64,000 bases of DNA from Lateolabrax maculatus (GCA_031216445.1 CM062213.1:12153501-12217500), one strand, 5' to 3'; positions 25,546 to 38,129 are shown, counted from the stretch's first letter. Notes: generated by a model from the letters alone, not told the origin. A program made the numbers and translations.

Positions 25546-27853
25546 TCCAAGTAAAAAAAATTGCAGACATCTAAGTACTGGAGGTTATTATTTAAATCTT
25601 CTGCTGACAGTTTTGGTTATTTCACATGAGAGATTTCTGTCTGTGTTGTTTTGTGATCTGAGAAATAATCACAAACTTATCGTTTACATCTCATGTTACA
25701 CAGAAGCCAAAAAAAACCCCTCCTCATCAGAAGTAGAGAATTTGTATTTACGTCTCATATTCATCTTTTGAACACTCAAGGAAAAAAAAAAAGATCCACT
25801 TCAGCTAAATGCCACAATACATCTGCATTTGAAGGCCGTTATATGTGTAAATCTAGAACATTTGGCCTCCCCCGTCAGCTGAAAAAATCAACTTGATATG
25901 AGCGCTCAACAAAAAGATGACAGCATCCGTGGGCCTGTGCTTCCGTTACGTCTCCAACCAGACAGCCAGTTTGTCAGTAAAACAATCTGGGTTAAATTAA
26001 ATATTGGCCAAATGAAACATTCTCTGAAATGGTACATTATATTTCTACTGCTCAGAAATAATCTCAGAAGAACACAACAATGCTACTTCTATTGGCAATT
26101 AACAATATGGTAAAAGATCTGACATCGCATAGGTTCAAACACATATGTTTTCATTTTTGACAAGTACCTGTAGCTTACATGGGCTACTGTTAGTATGTAC
26201 ATGTAGCAGCATAAAACCACCCTAACTGTGATTATCAGACTACAAGATTACCATTCTTATAGCTCGCTCCAAAATGGCTGTCGATGTGGATGAGGTGGAA
26301 TGTGCAGTTTTTCTTGTTTTAATTTCTACTTCTTCTTAGAGAAGTTGGATTCTGGTATTTTTTTAAAGTTTGTCTCGCGACCATTATCACCTTATGCCTT
26401 CCTGTCCTATAGTTCTCTATAAATCCTAATGGCACATTTGAGTTTATTCATCATACAGTTTGCAATTAAGTTTTGGCACTTAAAATATAAATACAGTCTT
26501 TCTTTTTTTCTTTTTAAATAATTAAGCACAGTTATAACAGTAATACACGAGTGTCCAGTGATAATTTGAGGTGAAACTTTGGTCTCCATATTACCAACTG
26601 GATTACAAAACGCTGGTCATCACATGGAAAAATAAAATTATTACAATTTAAAAAAAGAATGCATAAATAAATTATGAAATAAATAAATAAATATTTGACT
26701 AAGAAGTTTGATAAGTAGCCTCACAAAAATCTTCACTGCATGACTTTGTGACATACTTGATTACCCTTTAAAACAAACCATTCACACCTGATAACTAAGC
26801 ACATTTCATGTGAGGTTATAGCTTAATGCCACTATTTGAGGTTGTTGATGTCTCCATCAGAACATGTAAATAAATCTTATCTACAATGCTGACTAAGAAT
26901 TCAATATTTGGCCCCCTGCTTTTGGTAAAAGGACACAGTCGAACCTGTGGCTCCGGTGGATTGGGAGTAGAGACAAAGTGCGCTTCAGTGGCCCAGGGTC
27001 AAAAGTGCAATGTGACAAGCGTAAACCGTGTGGACCTCCTGCAGGTCTGGGATGATATGCAGGAAGTGTGATCTAGGATGATATGCTACTTTTTCATTTG
27101 CTGCATGTGGATAGGGGGGAGCCATAGCTCATTTTAATCCATGTGTGCTACTTTTACCATCATTCAGTTTAGTAGAATTATATCAGCAACTCTTCTGTTC
27201 ATTTAATTCAATTTTTCTTGGATTGGACGACACCATTCCTCAAATATGACAAAATACAATTCCATAGGATTGTGTGCAAAATGCTCTATAGGCATATAAT
27301 AACAAATAATGGTCTCTTCCACTAGCTACAATATTAGACTTAGATGCTTATGATGAGGTATGAATATTGGCCAGTATCTTGGAGGAACCATTAACCTTTC
27401 TTCATGCCGACAACGATATGATAGGAAAACAATAATATTTGTGAGTGGAGGTGGATTTATGAATTAAAATTTGCACTGAAAACAGAGGTCTCTGCCCTAA
27501 GTCATAGCTAAGCATAAAATCATACATATATACATATATATAATTTTATGCTTATATATAAATATCCATATATCCAGCAAACAGTATTTGCAGCAAAAAC
27601 TGCCAATTTCTCAAGAGAGCTTCACACCACATATCTAATAAATAACACAGAATAAAATGGCAAATTCTCCTCAGAGATTTCTCATTTCCTTTTATATGCA
27701 CAGATAAGTTTCAGTAAGTTTTCTAATTAGGTACCTGTACTGTATTAGTCAGCCCGACAGTTGAATGGATGGATGACAGTGAAGGGTCCAGTGTGCTAAG
27801 ATGAGGATAAGCCTTCATCTGTCTTCATTGTTCCTCTTCAGTTTGAACACCGT

Positions 27854-30800
27854 TTACAGAGGCAGGTCTGTGCTATTGTGGCGAGTCTTTCTTGAAGTCC
27901 CATCATCCCTGGGCAGAGCTTTCTGCAAGTTGGACATGGCAGCGGTCTTCTTGAGGTCAATGACTGCGTAGCATTCACTGCGCCGGGGTGCCTGTGGGCC
28001 ACATTTTTTGGGTGGTAGGCGCTGGTGCTGTGGCTGGGTCTGGGCACCCCCGCTGCTGAGGGCTTGGCAGGGAGGTTCTCCCTCTAGGTCCACCTGAATG
28101 TAATTCAGCTGCCGCGATGGAGGCATGTGGCTGTGCTCACAGCCTCCGACCCCTGACCTCGATCGTCTGCGGAAATCAAAGCTAAATATTCGCCCCCCTC
28201 TGTCTGGCTGACACGGCCGTGGGTGCGGGGGGCAGGCGTGTTGGAGCCGGGGCGGCTGGACCTGCTCTGTGTTGACGTAGTTCTGCAGGGCATCTCTGTG
28301 GATGCCCCGGCCGTCCTGGTGGTACCCGTTGGGTGTCCCAGGGCCTTCTGAGAACTCATACTCATCAAAGTCTTCCTCCTCTTCCTCGTACTCCTCCTCA
28401 TCCTGCTCGTCATCTTCCTCTTCCTGTTCGTCATCCCGCTGCAGAGCTCTGTACTCCCACACTGGCGGCAGGGAGGGCAGGTTCTCGTAGTTAAGCAGAG
28501 CCGTCCGACGATGACCTCCGCCCATGCCCCTTTCACAGGCGTAGCCCTGCGGGGGTAGAGACGTCGGGCCGTGGGCGTGTGGGTGCAGGAGGGAGTGGGA
28601 GTGACTGTCCCCGGTGCTGCTGCTGCTGCTTGAACCCACAGACTGTGACACGCTGCTGGGGCTCAGCCGCTGCTTCCGACTGCCCCTCAGGCCGTTGATG
28701 TTCTCGTAGGTGAGCTCGCCGCTCTGGCAGCTGGCCGGGTGCTCGAGGCCCGGGTGCCGGTGCGCGTGGTGATGGAAATGGTGATAGGAGTGAGAGTTGC
28801 ACAGGTGCATAGAGGGCTCGTCTCCTTCCGTCTCTGAGCCTGTTGCACCCTCTACTGGCTGAAGGTTGTGAGGATTGTGCACATGCCTCTCCCTCTCCCT
28901 CTCTCTCTCCCTCTCTCGCTCCAGCAGATGGCGTTGTGCTGGAGTGGGGCCCAGCATGAATTTGACCTCCTGCGAGGACGGCTGTAAGAACACCTGAGGA
29001 TCGTTATGCTCCTCCAGGGGACAGCACCGCAAGTTGGACTGCGGATTTCCTTGGCCCCCGACGGGCATGGCTCCCCGTGTTGTCTCAGGGAAAGTGCTGG
29101 GCCGCACCTCAGGCAGGGAGTGCACACAGTGACGCATAGAGAGATCCCCCTCCATACTAACAGTATTTACATAGGTGTGGGTCTGTTAGGGAAAATAAAA
29201 TCAGGGTCAAATTGTGAACTGGCACAGAAACAGTGAACTATAAGGAGCATGGATAGGTCTTACCTGGTCTTCTAAACCCATGAGGCTATGTCCATGATCA
29301 TCAGTAAGAGAGGGTTGGGAGGAATCACCTCTGATTGGATAACCAGGGTAACCATTGGGAAAAGCCTGGACAGGGAACGCTGGAGCTGCAAACACATTTA
29401 TGTGACAATATAAAGACATGGACAAAGAAATGCAAGGCAGCCTTTGTGATCAGGTGGAACCCTGATTGAGTAAGCTCCACAACATTTTGTTATGAATGTT
29501 ATGAATTAATTATGTTATATGAATAGTTTCAAGCTTTCAAAATCAATGTATTTTGTCATCTAGACTCCAGTTCATTTGTTTTCATGTTTTAAGACACTTA
29601 AATTCATTTTTGTAATTTTATAAAGTATTTTTTGGTTTATAACTGTGTCAACCAAAACTTGACTTGGCTCAAAATATTCAGTATAAGTACCTGTTTTCAT
29701 TCTGGTTATGGGCAACAAGACAATTAAATGAAACAATATCATAATGTGTTTTTTTTCCCCAAATGCTTTTTTACCCATATTGCCTTCATCAGGTCGGTCA
29801 TATATGCCAAGTAATCATCACTCATTTATTCATTAACTTAATCCATACAGTCTCAGTTTTAGGGGTTAGCTATAATTTTGACTAAAAAATATTAACATTA
29901 AGAATAATGATAATGTTCTCGGAGGAAATACAAATCTATAATTTTGTCATAACGGATTTAATTTCAAATAACATCAGTGAAATAATTCCACCCTTAATCT
30001 ACGATACCTGAAAGAGGCTGCAATTTCACCTTAGTTGGCTTTAGCCTCTGTTTAAATGTTCTGAATAGTCGTCTTTGCAGACAAAGATTAAGGATGGATC
30101 ACATTAGTATATTTCAATGCCTAAAACCTAAGGGGTTTTCTTGTCAATGGATTTTGAGACTTATCATTCGTAAGACTATAAATCATGCAAAACAAAATCA
30201 GAGTTTCATACTATCCCACAAAATGCTATAATTTTCTTTTCACAGCAGTAGAGCTCTTTGTATAAAGAAAAAACTTCAAAACAAGTGCTGTCAACAAGAA
30301 TATGACTCCAAATTAAAAAAAAGATGTATCCACACCAAAGCAACCCCTAAAGACCAGGAGCCGTACTGCAACCACCCTCATCATCCACAGCGACAAAAGT
30401 GAGCCCTTGGATCTATAGCAGATCTATTGAATAAAGTGCTGTCCGGACACATGGACACAAGCCAGCTATCAGACTGCTCTGACATCGAGTTATTATTTTG
30501 AGTAACATAGTTATCATATTCATACTTATCTGCCTTTATGCCATAAAACTGCACTAACGACTCCAATATGTCATATGACTCCTTTAAATTTCAAAGTGCT
30601 CCATGAAATACTGTAGACTGTCACACCTGGACGGGGTGTTGCTCATTTATTGTGTTCTTATTAGAGTAACAAAACACTGGTGTCCAATGTTTGTGTTATT
30701 TGTCTATCATCATCATATTTACTTGGTCCAGTCATGTTTACGGACAATATTATTATAATTACTACAATCACAATAGCCACTTCTGTATTCAAAATTACAT

Positions 30801-31113
30801 GATAAACACTTAAATTCATGGTTTCATTTAAATAGTCATATTGTGCTTCCACTTTAACTACATTTTTCATGAGGAAATTAGAGACATAGTTAGTTTTCAC
30901 GTGGCTCTAACAGACTATATGAAGTGAAAGTCTATGGCTGCAGGCTGTGTCTCTGCTCCACTGGTGTTATATGGATACCTTTGTACCTGTGACTCAGTGG
31001 ATTCGATTTAGCCTGTGTCTATTAATAGCTTACAAATTCTGCTAAATTTACAGCTGTATTGCTGCATGCAAGTTTTACAATTAATTTTAAGTGTACAATT
31101 AGCAGGACTCCTA

Positions 31114-31144
<31 letters not shown>

Positions 31145-32954
31145 TTGTGTGGGGTTGTGACTCACTGTTGGGAGTCTGTGGTGTGCGAGACATTTCCATC
31201 TCTGGTGTGTGACCACTGCGACTCATCATCATCGACTCTTCCACCACGTTGATGCTGTTACATTGCATCAGCTCCTGAAGCAGATTGAAGATCTCTTCTG
31301 CCCGGGAACACTTGAATGCAAAGATTCCTAATCAAACAAGCAAAATAACAACATTGTTAGGCCACAAGTAGTCACCAATAATGCAATGTAAAGACAGAGA
31401 AGGTTCGAGGTGATCACACGGTCAAATTAGGCAATTATAGAGTCATAGAGTCTTGCTGTTTGACTTGGCGAGAGACATATCAAATTACATACTATATGTG
31501 TGGAGAGGGTCATGTCGCTATCACAGGTTTGTTTAATATGGTATTATGCTCCTGACCTGAGCGTGACAGTGAAATGGTCATAACGTCACTGAAACAAAAC
31601 AACCCATTATTCCTCTTTGACATACTTTGTTAGAAGTGCTTGTCGAAAAGCTTCGGAAACTCCCTCACCCTACACCTTGCTGACGTCGGATTCGGGGGCG
31701 CTGTGTCCGACCATTTCTGTAATTATTCGTACACCGACAATCAAACCCACATCGAGCAGTGATTGGCCAGCTGTGGGTTTTGATTGGAACTATTTCTTTC
31801 AATTTTTATGTGACCTGTCACAACCTAGTGCAACACTATGAATGTTTTCCAGGAGAAAAGCTGAAAATCTGAAAATGTGAGCTGTTATTCCCCGTATATC
31901 TGTATCAGATATTAAGTCTCACCCCTTTTATGACAGCAAACATTTCATTCCGCCTTCAAGTGTGGCTGTTCAGACCAAAACATATTATTAACTAGTTCTG
32001 TACGAGCATAACCCGACCCAAGACGAGATAAGGGGAAAACATTTGCAAATGCTAGTCTTTTTTTGGGTTGTCTTTCACCATGACACACTACAGGGGATAA
32101 AACAAGCAGTTGTTGCACCCAAACACTCTTTCATGTTTCTGGTGCTCCACAACTTCCAGGTCGGGCCATTATCTGGCTGATATTGTGTAGTTTAAATATG
32201 ACATTAGACTTTTTCACACACATTTAAGTTTTGACTTGTCATAGTATGAAAAGCAAAGGTGTTACTAATAACATTAACATGTGAGCAGCACTCAGAACTG
32301 AAGCCGAAGCGGCTACATGGAATTCAGCGACCATTCATTTTATTATTAACACCCGTGCTTTTCATACTGTGACGTGTTAAATGTATTCATTGAAAAAAAA
32401 AAGGCCTAGTTAGCAACACCATAGAAATTGTGAAAATAATACATATACATTTAAAATATAAATGGTAGATGATAGTATTGAAAATAACATCACTGTGTTA
32501 CTGAAACAGACAAAGAGAGAAAAATGTAGCTTACCCTGCCCAGTCTGACAGCGGCGACCGCTCTCAAAAGAAAACAGATTGGAGTCGTAGCCGTAGCGTC
32601 GCAGGCAGAGATATGGCCACCGGATGGCGTCCCTCTTACGTGTGTGAAGAATGAGCTCGGTCTGGGTGAGCTCCATGATCCCAGAGCCCAGCTCATTGCC
32701 CTCGTCATCCACATTGGTGACCTAGGACAGGGACAAGAAATATAACATAATAAAGCATAATGACACATGGAAACAAACAGTCCAACTGGTGCTGTTATAC
32801 AGGTGATCACCAGCCCAAAGAAAAACACAATGCAAGACAGATCTAAAGAAATGTGTAGACTGTTTAAAGTTATTTTGGGATTATTGACCTTAAATTTGGT
32901 AAGATGGTTGTCTCGGATGGGGTCTCTGTACAGACAGCTCCAACAGCTCCCCAT
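27854..32954 (-). CDS. frs3: FGF receptor substrate 3 (membrane-anchored docking adaptor)
   Basis: Coding exons 32954-32889, 32721-32535, 31327-31166, 29385-29264 and 29182-27854; phases agree, 621 aa. The N-terminus MGSCWSC is a myristoylation signal with possible palmitoyl cysteines. A PTB domain spans about residues 13-115 (ELGSGIMELTQTELILHTRK, LCLRRYGYDSNLFSFESGRR). The tail has Grb2-type sites at Tyr183 (YVNT), Tyr338 (YENI), Tyr411 (YENLP) and Tyr481 (YVNT), and SHP2-type sites at Tyr540 (NYIQVDL) and Tyr584 (YAVIDL), ending NSTDLPL. It should link activated FGF/neurotrophin receptors to Ras-MAPK at the plasma membrane. Choice of FRS3 over FRS2 rests on IRWPYLCLRR, CSRAEEIFNLLQ, DPQVFLQP and the final Leu. 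Odd features are an Arg-Glu run (267-278), His-rich segments and an acidic block (428-456). An acceptor at 32977 indicates an upstream non-coding exon. Confidence 0.93.
28886..28922. repeat. CT/GA-rich repeat coding for an Arg-Glu run in frs3
   Basis: A CCTCTC/CTCT array on the plus strand reads GAGAGA on the coding strand and produces alternating Arg-Glu at residues about 267-278 of FRS3. Such arrays tend to vary in length between alleles and species. Confidence 0.85.
31119..31144. repeat. (TG)n microsatellite in frs3 intron 3
   Basis: Thirteen TG units on the plus strand, read as CA on the transcribed strand. It begins about 22 bases after the splice donor of the frs3 exon that ends at 31166. 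Confidence 0.95.
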
Positions 32955-33465
32955 AGCTTCAGCAGGCCAGCTGAAACCTGTCAGAGAGACGGATACCATC
33001 ACCAGTTATCCAACTCAAGACAAAACAACAGTGAACATCTACTTCAGGGAACAGGCGCACACAAACTTCTTACTCAGTCCAGGCCATCAGTGTAAAGGGA
33101 TTCAGGTCTCAATCCCAGGATCTTCGACTGGGCAACGTCGTCACAAGCCAGTTAGTTTGTTGGACTAACATCTTCAAGAGAAGCGTGATGTTCTCCCCCC
33201 TGAAACCGGGATCAACATTCAGGTTTAGACGTAAAGCTTGTATTCCAATACATAACGTTCAAATTAACAACAGATTACGAGTATTTAAAATCGTTATCAA
33301 ACAAAATACTTTTTAGAGACAAATTTACAGCGACCGATGAGTGTTTTTGACCTTGTCCCTGACTGTCAACATGAAATGAATATCTTGAAATATCTTTGAT
33401 GAAATACTAAATAATGAAACAAATGTATTAACATCCTTATGAAGACCATGAGATGTGGTTAAGAG

Positions 33466-33730
33466 TAGGGATGCACCGATTCAATACGCAGAATCAGTAT
33501 CAGTGCTGATACTGACCTTACTTTGTGTATCAACTATGACATAACACATGAAATCTAGTTTCCTTGTCAATTTAATTGTAAAATTAAAAATTTCATTCTT
33601 TCATTCACGGTGGGCTGCCAACATAATTTTATTACAAATCTATGTTGTTATACATAAAAGTGACACGAATGGTGTCCAGATTTTTAATTTTAAAAAGCAG
33701 CGGTACCGGCAGATAACCTGAGGTAAGCTA
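33466..33730 (+). repeat. hAT-like short element remnant (frs3 5' intron)
   Basis: Starts TAGGGATGCACCGATTCAAT, followed by CAGTATCAGTGCTGATACTG. This opening is typical of a non-autonomous element common in fish that I associate with hAT transposons. The far end is not clear. A GGTATCGGATCGGTATCAGC block at 40368-40388 may be a fragment of the same family. Confidence 0.45.
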
Positions 33731-34161
33731 TAAACTAATATCAAACTTTTTTCTCACACATCACTTATGTAAAATCACAAATAACCCAAATAAAACCCCA
33801 CTATGACAAATTATTATAAGAATAATATACTTATTTTAAAAAGCACAGGGAGTTTCCTGTTAAGTTGTTACTGGAAATCCCCTAAACCAAATGTCAACAC
33901 AGGCCAGCCGTGCATCTTCAGATCAGGGTACAGAGCAACATCACACATCTGAGATTTCAGCTCTGGACCCACAAATATTGCACGGGACACTGGACGCATC
34001 TGCACCACATCTGCACCACATCTGCACCCGTCATCGTCCCGTGCTTCCTGCTAACTGTCACCCTCACACCGCCCGCAAACAGACATCACACCAACACCGC
34101 CGCATTGTGTGCGCTCTAACCTGGGCCTCCACATCTGACTGACTGGAGATGCCAGGCTGGA

Positions 34162-34189
<28 letters not shown>

Positions 34190-34192
<3 letters not shown>

Positions 34193-34660
34193 GCTCACAG
34201 CTACCTTGAATCAATGCGAGGAGCGGGCTAAAGAGCGAGGCTACATGTCAAACAGCCCGTGATTGAACGGGCTTTCCTCCCCCCCCCCCGGCTCCGGTCC
34301 TCCGGGCTCCCTCGCGGCAGAAACACCACACCGCCTCCTGCGCTCAATTAGCCGACGAGCCGACGCAGAGCCCCCGTCTGCCCCGTCAGCGTGCACACAC
34401 TCCCGCACCGCAGCCGCCGCCGCCGCGCCGCGCCGCGCAGAGCCGAGCCGAGCCGAGCGCACCGACGCCGGGGAAAAAAAAAAAAAAAAAAAAAAAAAAC
34501 GCACGACGACGCGGTTCAATGACCATTTGTTTTTAGCGCTAGGTGCGAGGACACGACGGCGTGGACGCGGAGCGGTCAGCGGGCGAGCGACGGCGGTGGT
34601 TCTGCTACTCACATGTCTGGCACGGATTTTTTTTTCTATTAGCCCTAATGCGAAATAAGC
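34190..34660 (-). promoter_or_regulatory. CpG-rich probable frs3 promoter and first non-coding exon
   Basis: This is the only strongly CpG-dense block upstream of frs3, with GCCGCCGCCGCC and CGCGCCGCGCC runs between 34405 and 34440. It lies about 1.3-1.7 kb upstream of the frs3 non-coding/coding exon whose acceptor is at 32977. The exact start site and exon 1 donor were not fixed. A poly-A run of 27 (34473-34499) interrupts it. Confidence 0.55.
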
Positions 34661-34682
34661 ATTGAGGCTGCGAGTAGTTATC

Positions 34683-34733
34683 GGCTGCTGCTGCTGCTGC
34701 TGGAGGAGGAGGAGGAGGAGGTGGTGGTGGTAG
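34683..34733. repeat. Compound trinucleotide repeat beside the frs3 promoter
   Basis: About five GCT units are followed by GGA units and then GGT units without interruption. It sits just outside the CpG-rich block. Confidence 0.95.
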
Positions 34734-35344
34734 CGGGATGTGGCACTTGCACGCCAGGAGAGGCGAATAAAAGATGCAGTGAGAGCAGTTTTTTTAAAAA
34801 AAAAAAAAAAAAGAAAAAAAAAAAAATGTTGTTATTTTTTTCCTCCTATTACGCCCCCCTACTGCAGCACGGGCCTCTGCCTGTATGACATTTCCCAAGC
34901 AGCTGGGGTGAGAGTTCACCGCCAGACAACGATGCCGAGAGAAGCGACAAGAAGGTAAGAAACGCTGGAGGACCGGAGAGGGAAGGTGTGCCTGCCTGCA
35001 GGACGCGGAGGAGGGGCACGAAAACCCACCGGACTGCGGGGAAAGAGCGTCTCTAACCCTGGTTTTACTCTTAATATTCCCATCACTTTTTTTTTTTTTT
35101 TTTTTAATTTTTTGAACGTGTGTATGACTTTTTATTCAATGTTTTTTCTTTCCCAGTGTATCATTGAAGTTCCCCTCCACTCAAAAATGTGTTTTGCTTA
35201 TTGTTACTTCTCTTGGATGTGAATAATAATTAAAAAAAAAAAAACAAAAAAAACCTCTCTTGGATGTTTGACTTACTTTGACACTAAAATGCTGTTTTCA
35301 CATTAATCTGTTAAATGGGGGAAACTTTCCCTGTGCACATCTCA

Positions 35345-35545
35345 AAGGAATAGATGCACATTTTAGTGTTTAATGCACTAAGACGCTTTCTTACTGGGAG
35401 TTAGATGAGAAGGTTGATACCTCTTTCAGGTCTGTGCCGTGAATACGAAGCAACAGCTGGCAGGTGGTTAGCTTAGCTTAGCATAAAGACTGGAAACGGA
35501 GGGAAACTGCTAGCCCGGCTCTGTCCAAAGCCAACAAAATCCAGT
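35345..35545 (+). repeat. Family D element, partial copy
   Basis: Contains GAGTTAGATGAGAAGGTTGA, then GGTTAGCTTAGCTTAGCATA, AAGACTGGAAACGGAGGG and GCTCTGTCCAAAG. This is the half of the 23250-23645 element that carries the AGCTTAGCTTAGC core, in the opposite orientation. Confidence 0.65.
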
Positions 35546-35551
35546 TTTAGG

Positions 35552-35735
35552 CTGTGTCTGAAATAACTCCCTCATTCCCTCCCCCCTATATAATAGACAG
35601 TCAATAATGTACTCAGTGTTGAGCGGTAAATGGAGATTTTGGACACTTAATAATCATCCTCATTTTGTGCCAAATTGTTGCATCTATAAAAATGCAACAC
35701 TTTGCATTGTGGGATAGTCTGGGTCATGGACACTT
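35552..35735. repeat. Possible short DNA element
   Basis: Opens with TGTCTGAAATAACTCCCTCA and TTCCCTCCCCCCTATATAA, and closes with GCATTGTGGGATAGTCTGGG and GGACAC, wording typical of a fish MITE family with GTGTC-type ends. It abuts the family D copy. Assignment is tentative. Confidence 0.45.
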
Positions 35736-37215
35736 GGAGTTTTTAAGGACACAATATAAACAGTGAAAACAGTAAAAAAAACAACAGCATTACTTGGGTC
35801 AAGGTATAGATGCTGGAGAGTGAAAGTACTGGAGCTTTTGCTTTTAAAATTACTTAAGTATTCAAAAGTACGTTTTCTTTTTAATGTCAACACACTGTTG
35901 TATTGTTACCACAATGCATTTACAGAACCTAAATACTCTGAAACAACCTACTGAATGTACTGACTTGCTTGTAGAACCTGTAGAATACAAAGTGTGTATA
36001 TGTGCTACAAAGCCAATAGAAATGCCAATAGAAACATATTCGAATCGACAAAAAAGTCAGCCATTGTTGTTACCATTTTAATGGTAACCCAGGTGTGGTG
36101 TGGTGTATCTGAAACATGGACTTCAGATATAGCCATGGTTGCTCTGGTGAAGAATAGTCATCTTTATCTGCTGTAGCCATTATTACCAAGCAAGCACTTA
36201 GAACTTGACGGATAGTGTAGGAGCAGTAGTTTACTGTGATTGTTTTTTCTCCTGCAATGAACGCAGCGTATGACCTATGTATTTTTGAAAAGAAAGTGCA
36301 TAGTGCTGTGGTGAATGTAGCCGTCAGCTTGTATAAATCAAGTTTTTGTCATCTGTGATGTTGGCACTGTTGGTATTAAGCCATTTGTTTTGTCCCAGGG
36401 GGTTAATTGGTCTTTCTAGTCTTTGTTTTAAGCTTGACTATATACTACTGTATTGGATTTCATGGTTTAAGGACATCCTAATTTAAAAAAAAGTAGAGCG
36501 CAATGACTTATCAGCACTCAAATTCAAGTGTAAAATTGCTTTATTGGCATGAACATAGTTAAATACAGTATTGCAAAAGCAGGTTCCAAAAAGTATGATT
36601 TACATGTGTAAATAGGTATATACAGTACAACACTATTTACTGTCCTACCTACATTATAATGCAATATGTAAAACAATATAATGTTAGCATTCAACAACAT
36701 ATCATCCCTGGATGTGGAGCTGTATGTTGTATGTTGTAATAATGTGAAAATATCTTGTTATAATGTGAAAAAAAATCTTGTTTCAACAATATACTTTCAC
36801 GTAATAACATGATACTGCTCCATTTCTTTTTTCTGGCATGACCATGGATGCATAAAGAGAATGTGACAGCAATACACCTCTGTACAAAACAGCATAAAAT
36901 ACAATGATAGAAATAAATTGACCATAAAACTCAATGAGGAGCACCACATCATTCATGACAACATGACTGATGCCTGTTTAAAAGGTGTTTCACTTAAGCT
37001 AATTTTAATATGATTCCATTCATTTTTCAGTTTGAGTTATGTGGGCAACAAGCTCCACAAATTGGTCCCCAAGAACAGAAAAGGACATCAATCAAAAGAA
37101 AGATTTACAGTCCCCCATATTGATGCACCCTGTGTTACTGAGCCAGTAACCCACTACAGTCAAGCCAGGTTCCAATTAAAAAACAGGTCAAACAGACCCC
37201 CAAATTGTTTTGCGG
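35736..37215. other. Repeat-rich spacer with no gene seen
   Basis: Short open frames here (for example 35763-35954 and 35884-36081) lack any family feature and overlap each other. The segment around 36700-36820 has two similar copies of a 'TAATGTGAAAA..TCTTGTT' unit. Confidence 0.5.
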
Positions 37216-37217
37216 TA

Positions 37218-37505
37218 CTGTATACACTAGGCATTACGGTAAGAGTGCGTAAGAACTGATTTCAAACTAAAAGCGACGTTCCGCTGAACGTGATTTCACA
37301 ATTTTCTCATTAACAAAATAGCACTTCAAAATGACAGTCATTGAGAAACGTCCTGTTTCCAAAGACTAATTTCACACCAAATTTGCAGACAGACGGACAG
37401 ACTGACTGATTCACTGAATGAATGTGAAATCATGTTCACCGGAACGTTGCCTTTATTTTGAAATCAGTTCTTCCGCGCTCTGACCGTAATGCCCAGTATA
37501 TACAG
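37218..37505. mobile_element. MITE-like element with about 83-bp terminal inverted repeats
   Basis: The left arm, from CTGTATACACTAGGCATTACGG through GAACTGATTTCAAA to GTGATTTCACA (about 37300), is matched on the opposite strand by the right arm (about 37424-37504), which contains TGTGAAATCATG, TTTGAAATCAGTTC and CCGTAATGCCCAGTATATACAG. Arms are imperfect but alignable over their whole length, separated by about 125 bases without coding capacity. Target-site duplication was not clear. Family unknown to me. Confidence 0.75.
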
Positions 37506-38013
37506 GAACCTGAAAACAACGTCGGGGCGCCTTTGACCGAGGTTTTCCTAGTGGAGGCTGGCTGCTGTAGAAACCCTGAGAGGTACTACATTAGGCACCC
37601 TAGAAGCCTGGTTATATTAAGGTATTTATAGATGAGTTTAATATAAGAAAAATGTAATGAGATGTCCAAAACTTAACACGGTTTCTAAAAAAAAAACAAA
37701 AACATCGCACTGATGATAACTTAGCGGTGTACTATCCAAAGTTGATTATATATCCTCTTGAGAGGCTTTCTGTAGACGCTGCTCGAGACCTAAGAGGTTT
37801 CACATTAACACCGCATGAAACATGACATGACCTGACGTGCTTTTCGAGCTTTACCAGCCAGAAGCGACGTTTTAGCTTTTTTAGCAGAAAAACGGCTGAA
37901 AGAAACATGTTACGAAACCCCACAACGGAGAAGAAGCAAGACATGACGGGGAGCCATCTTGGCGCGTTTATACTCTCCGCTGCCGCCGGTCCAGCCACGT
38001 ATCCAGCCGCGCG

Positions 38014-38038
38014 AGTGTGTGTGTGTGTGTGTGTGTGT
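38014..38038. repeat. (GT)n microsatellite upstream of tspo
   Basis: About twelve GT units in the spacer upstream of the tspo promoter. Confidence 0.9.
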
Positions 38039-38129
38039 TTTGTAAGCAGGAGGAAATGTGTAACACCTGCCCGAGCAGGAAGCAAAGCAAGTGTAGTAAG
38101 TGACCTTTGGACAACATATTTATTTAGCT

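Larger units (their letters stand above)
21000..27853. other. Long non-coding stretch, possibly including the frs3 3' UTR
   Basis: No exon can be supported on either strand; the sequence is AT-rich with several repeats. It lies immediately downstream of the frs3 stop. A minus-strand AATAAA (plus TTTATT at 21041-21046) would give a 6.8-kb 3' UTR, long but not impossible, since FRS-family transcripts are known for long 3' UTRs. The presence of mobile elements inside argues that at least part is simply intergenic. Confidence 0.3.

Noticed and set aside
28302..28490. Ser-rich plus-strand ORF
   Set aside because: Complement of the acidic stretch of frs3.
34241..34658. Overlapping ORFs on both strands in the CpG-rich block
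   Set aside because: Their length comes from GC-rich codons and a 27-A run (poly-Lys or poly-Phe); no family features.
34906..34960. Possible plus-strand exon with an AAG|GTAAGA donor divergent from frs3
   Set aside because: A donor alone, without a matching acceptor or coding sequence, is not enough; it may be a divergent non-coding transcript but cannot be supported here.
36700..36820. Two similar AT-rich units considered as a CRISPR-like or regulatory tandem array
   Set aside because: Only two imperfect copies in a vertebrate spacer; ordinary local duplication.
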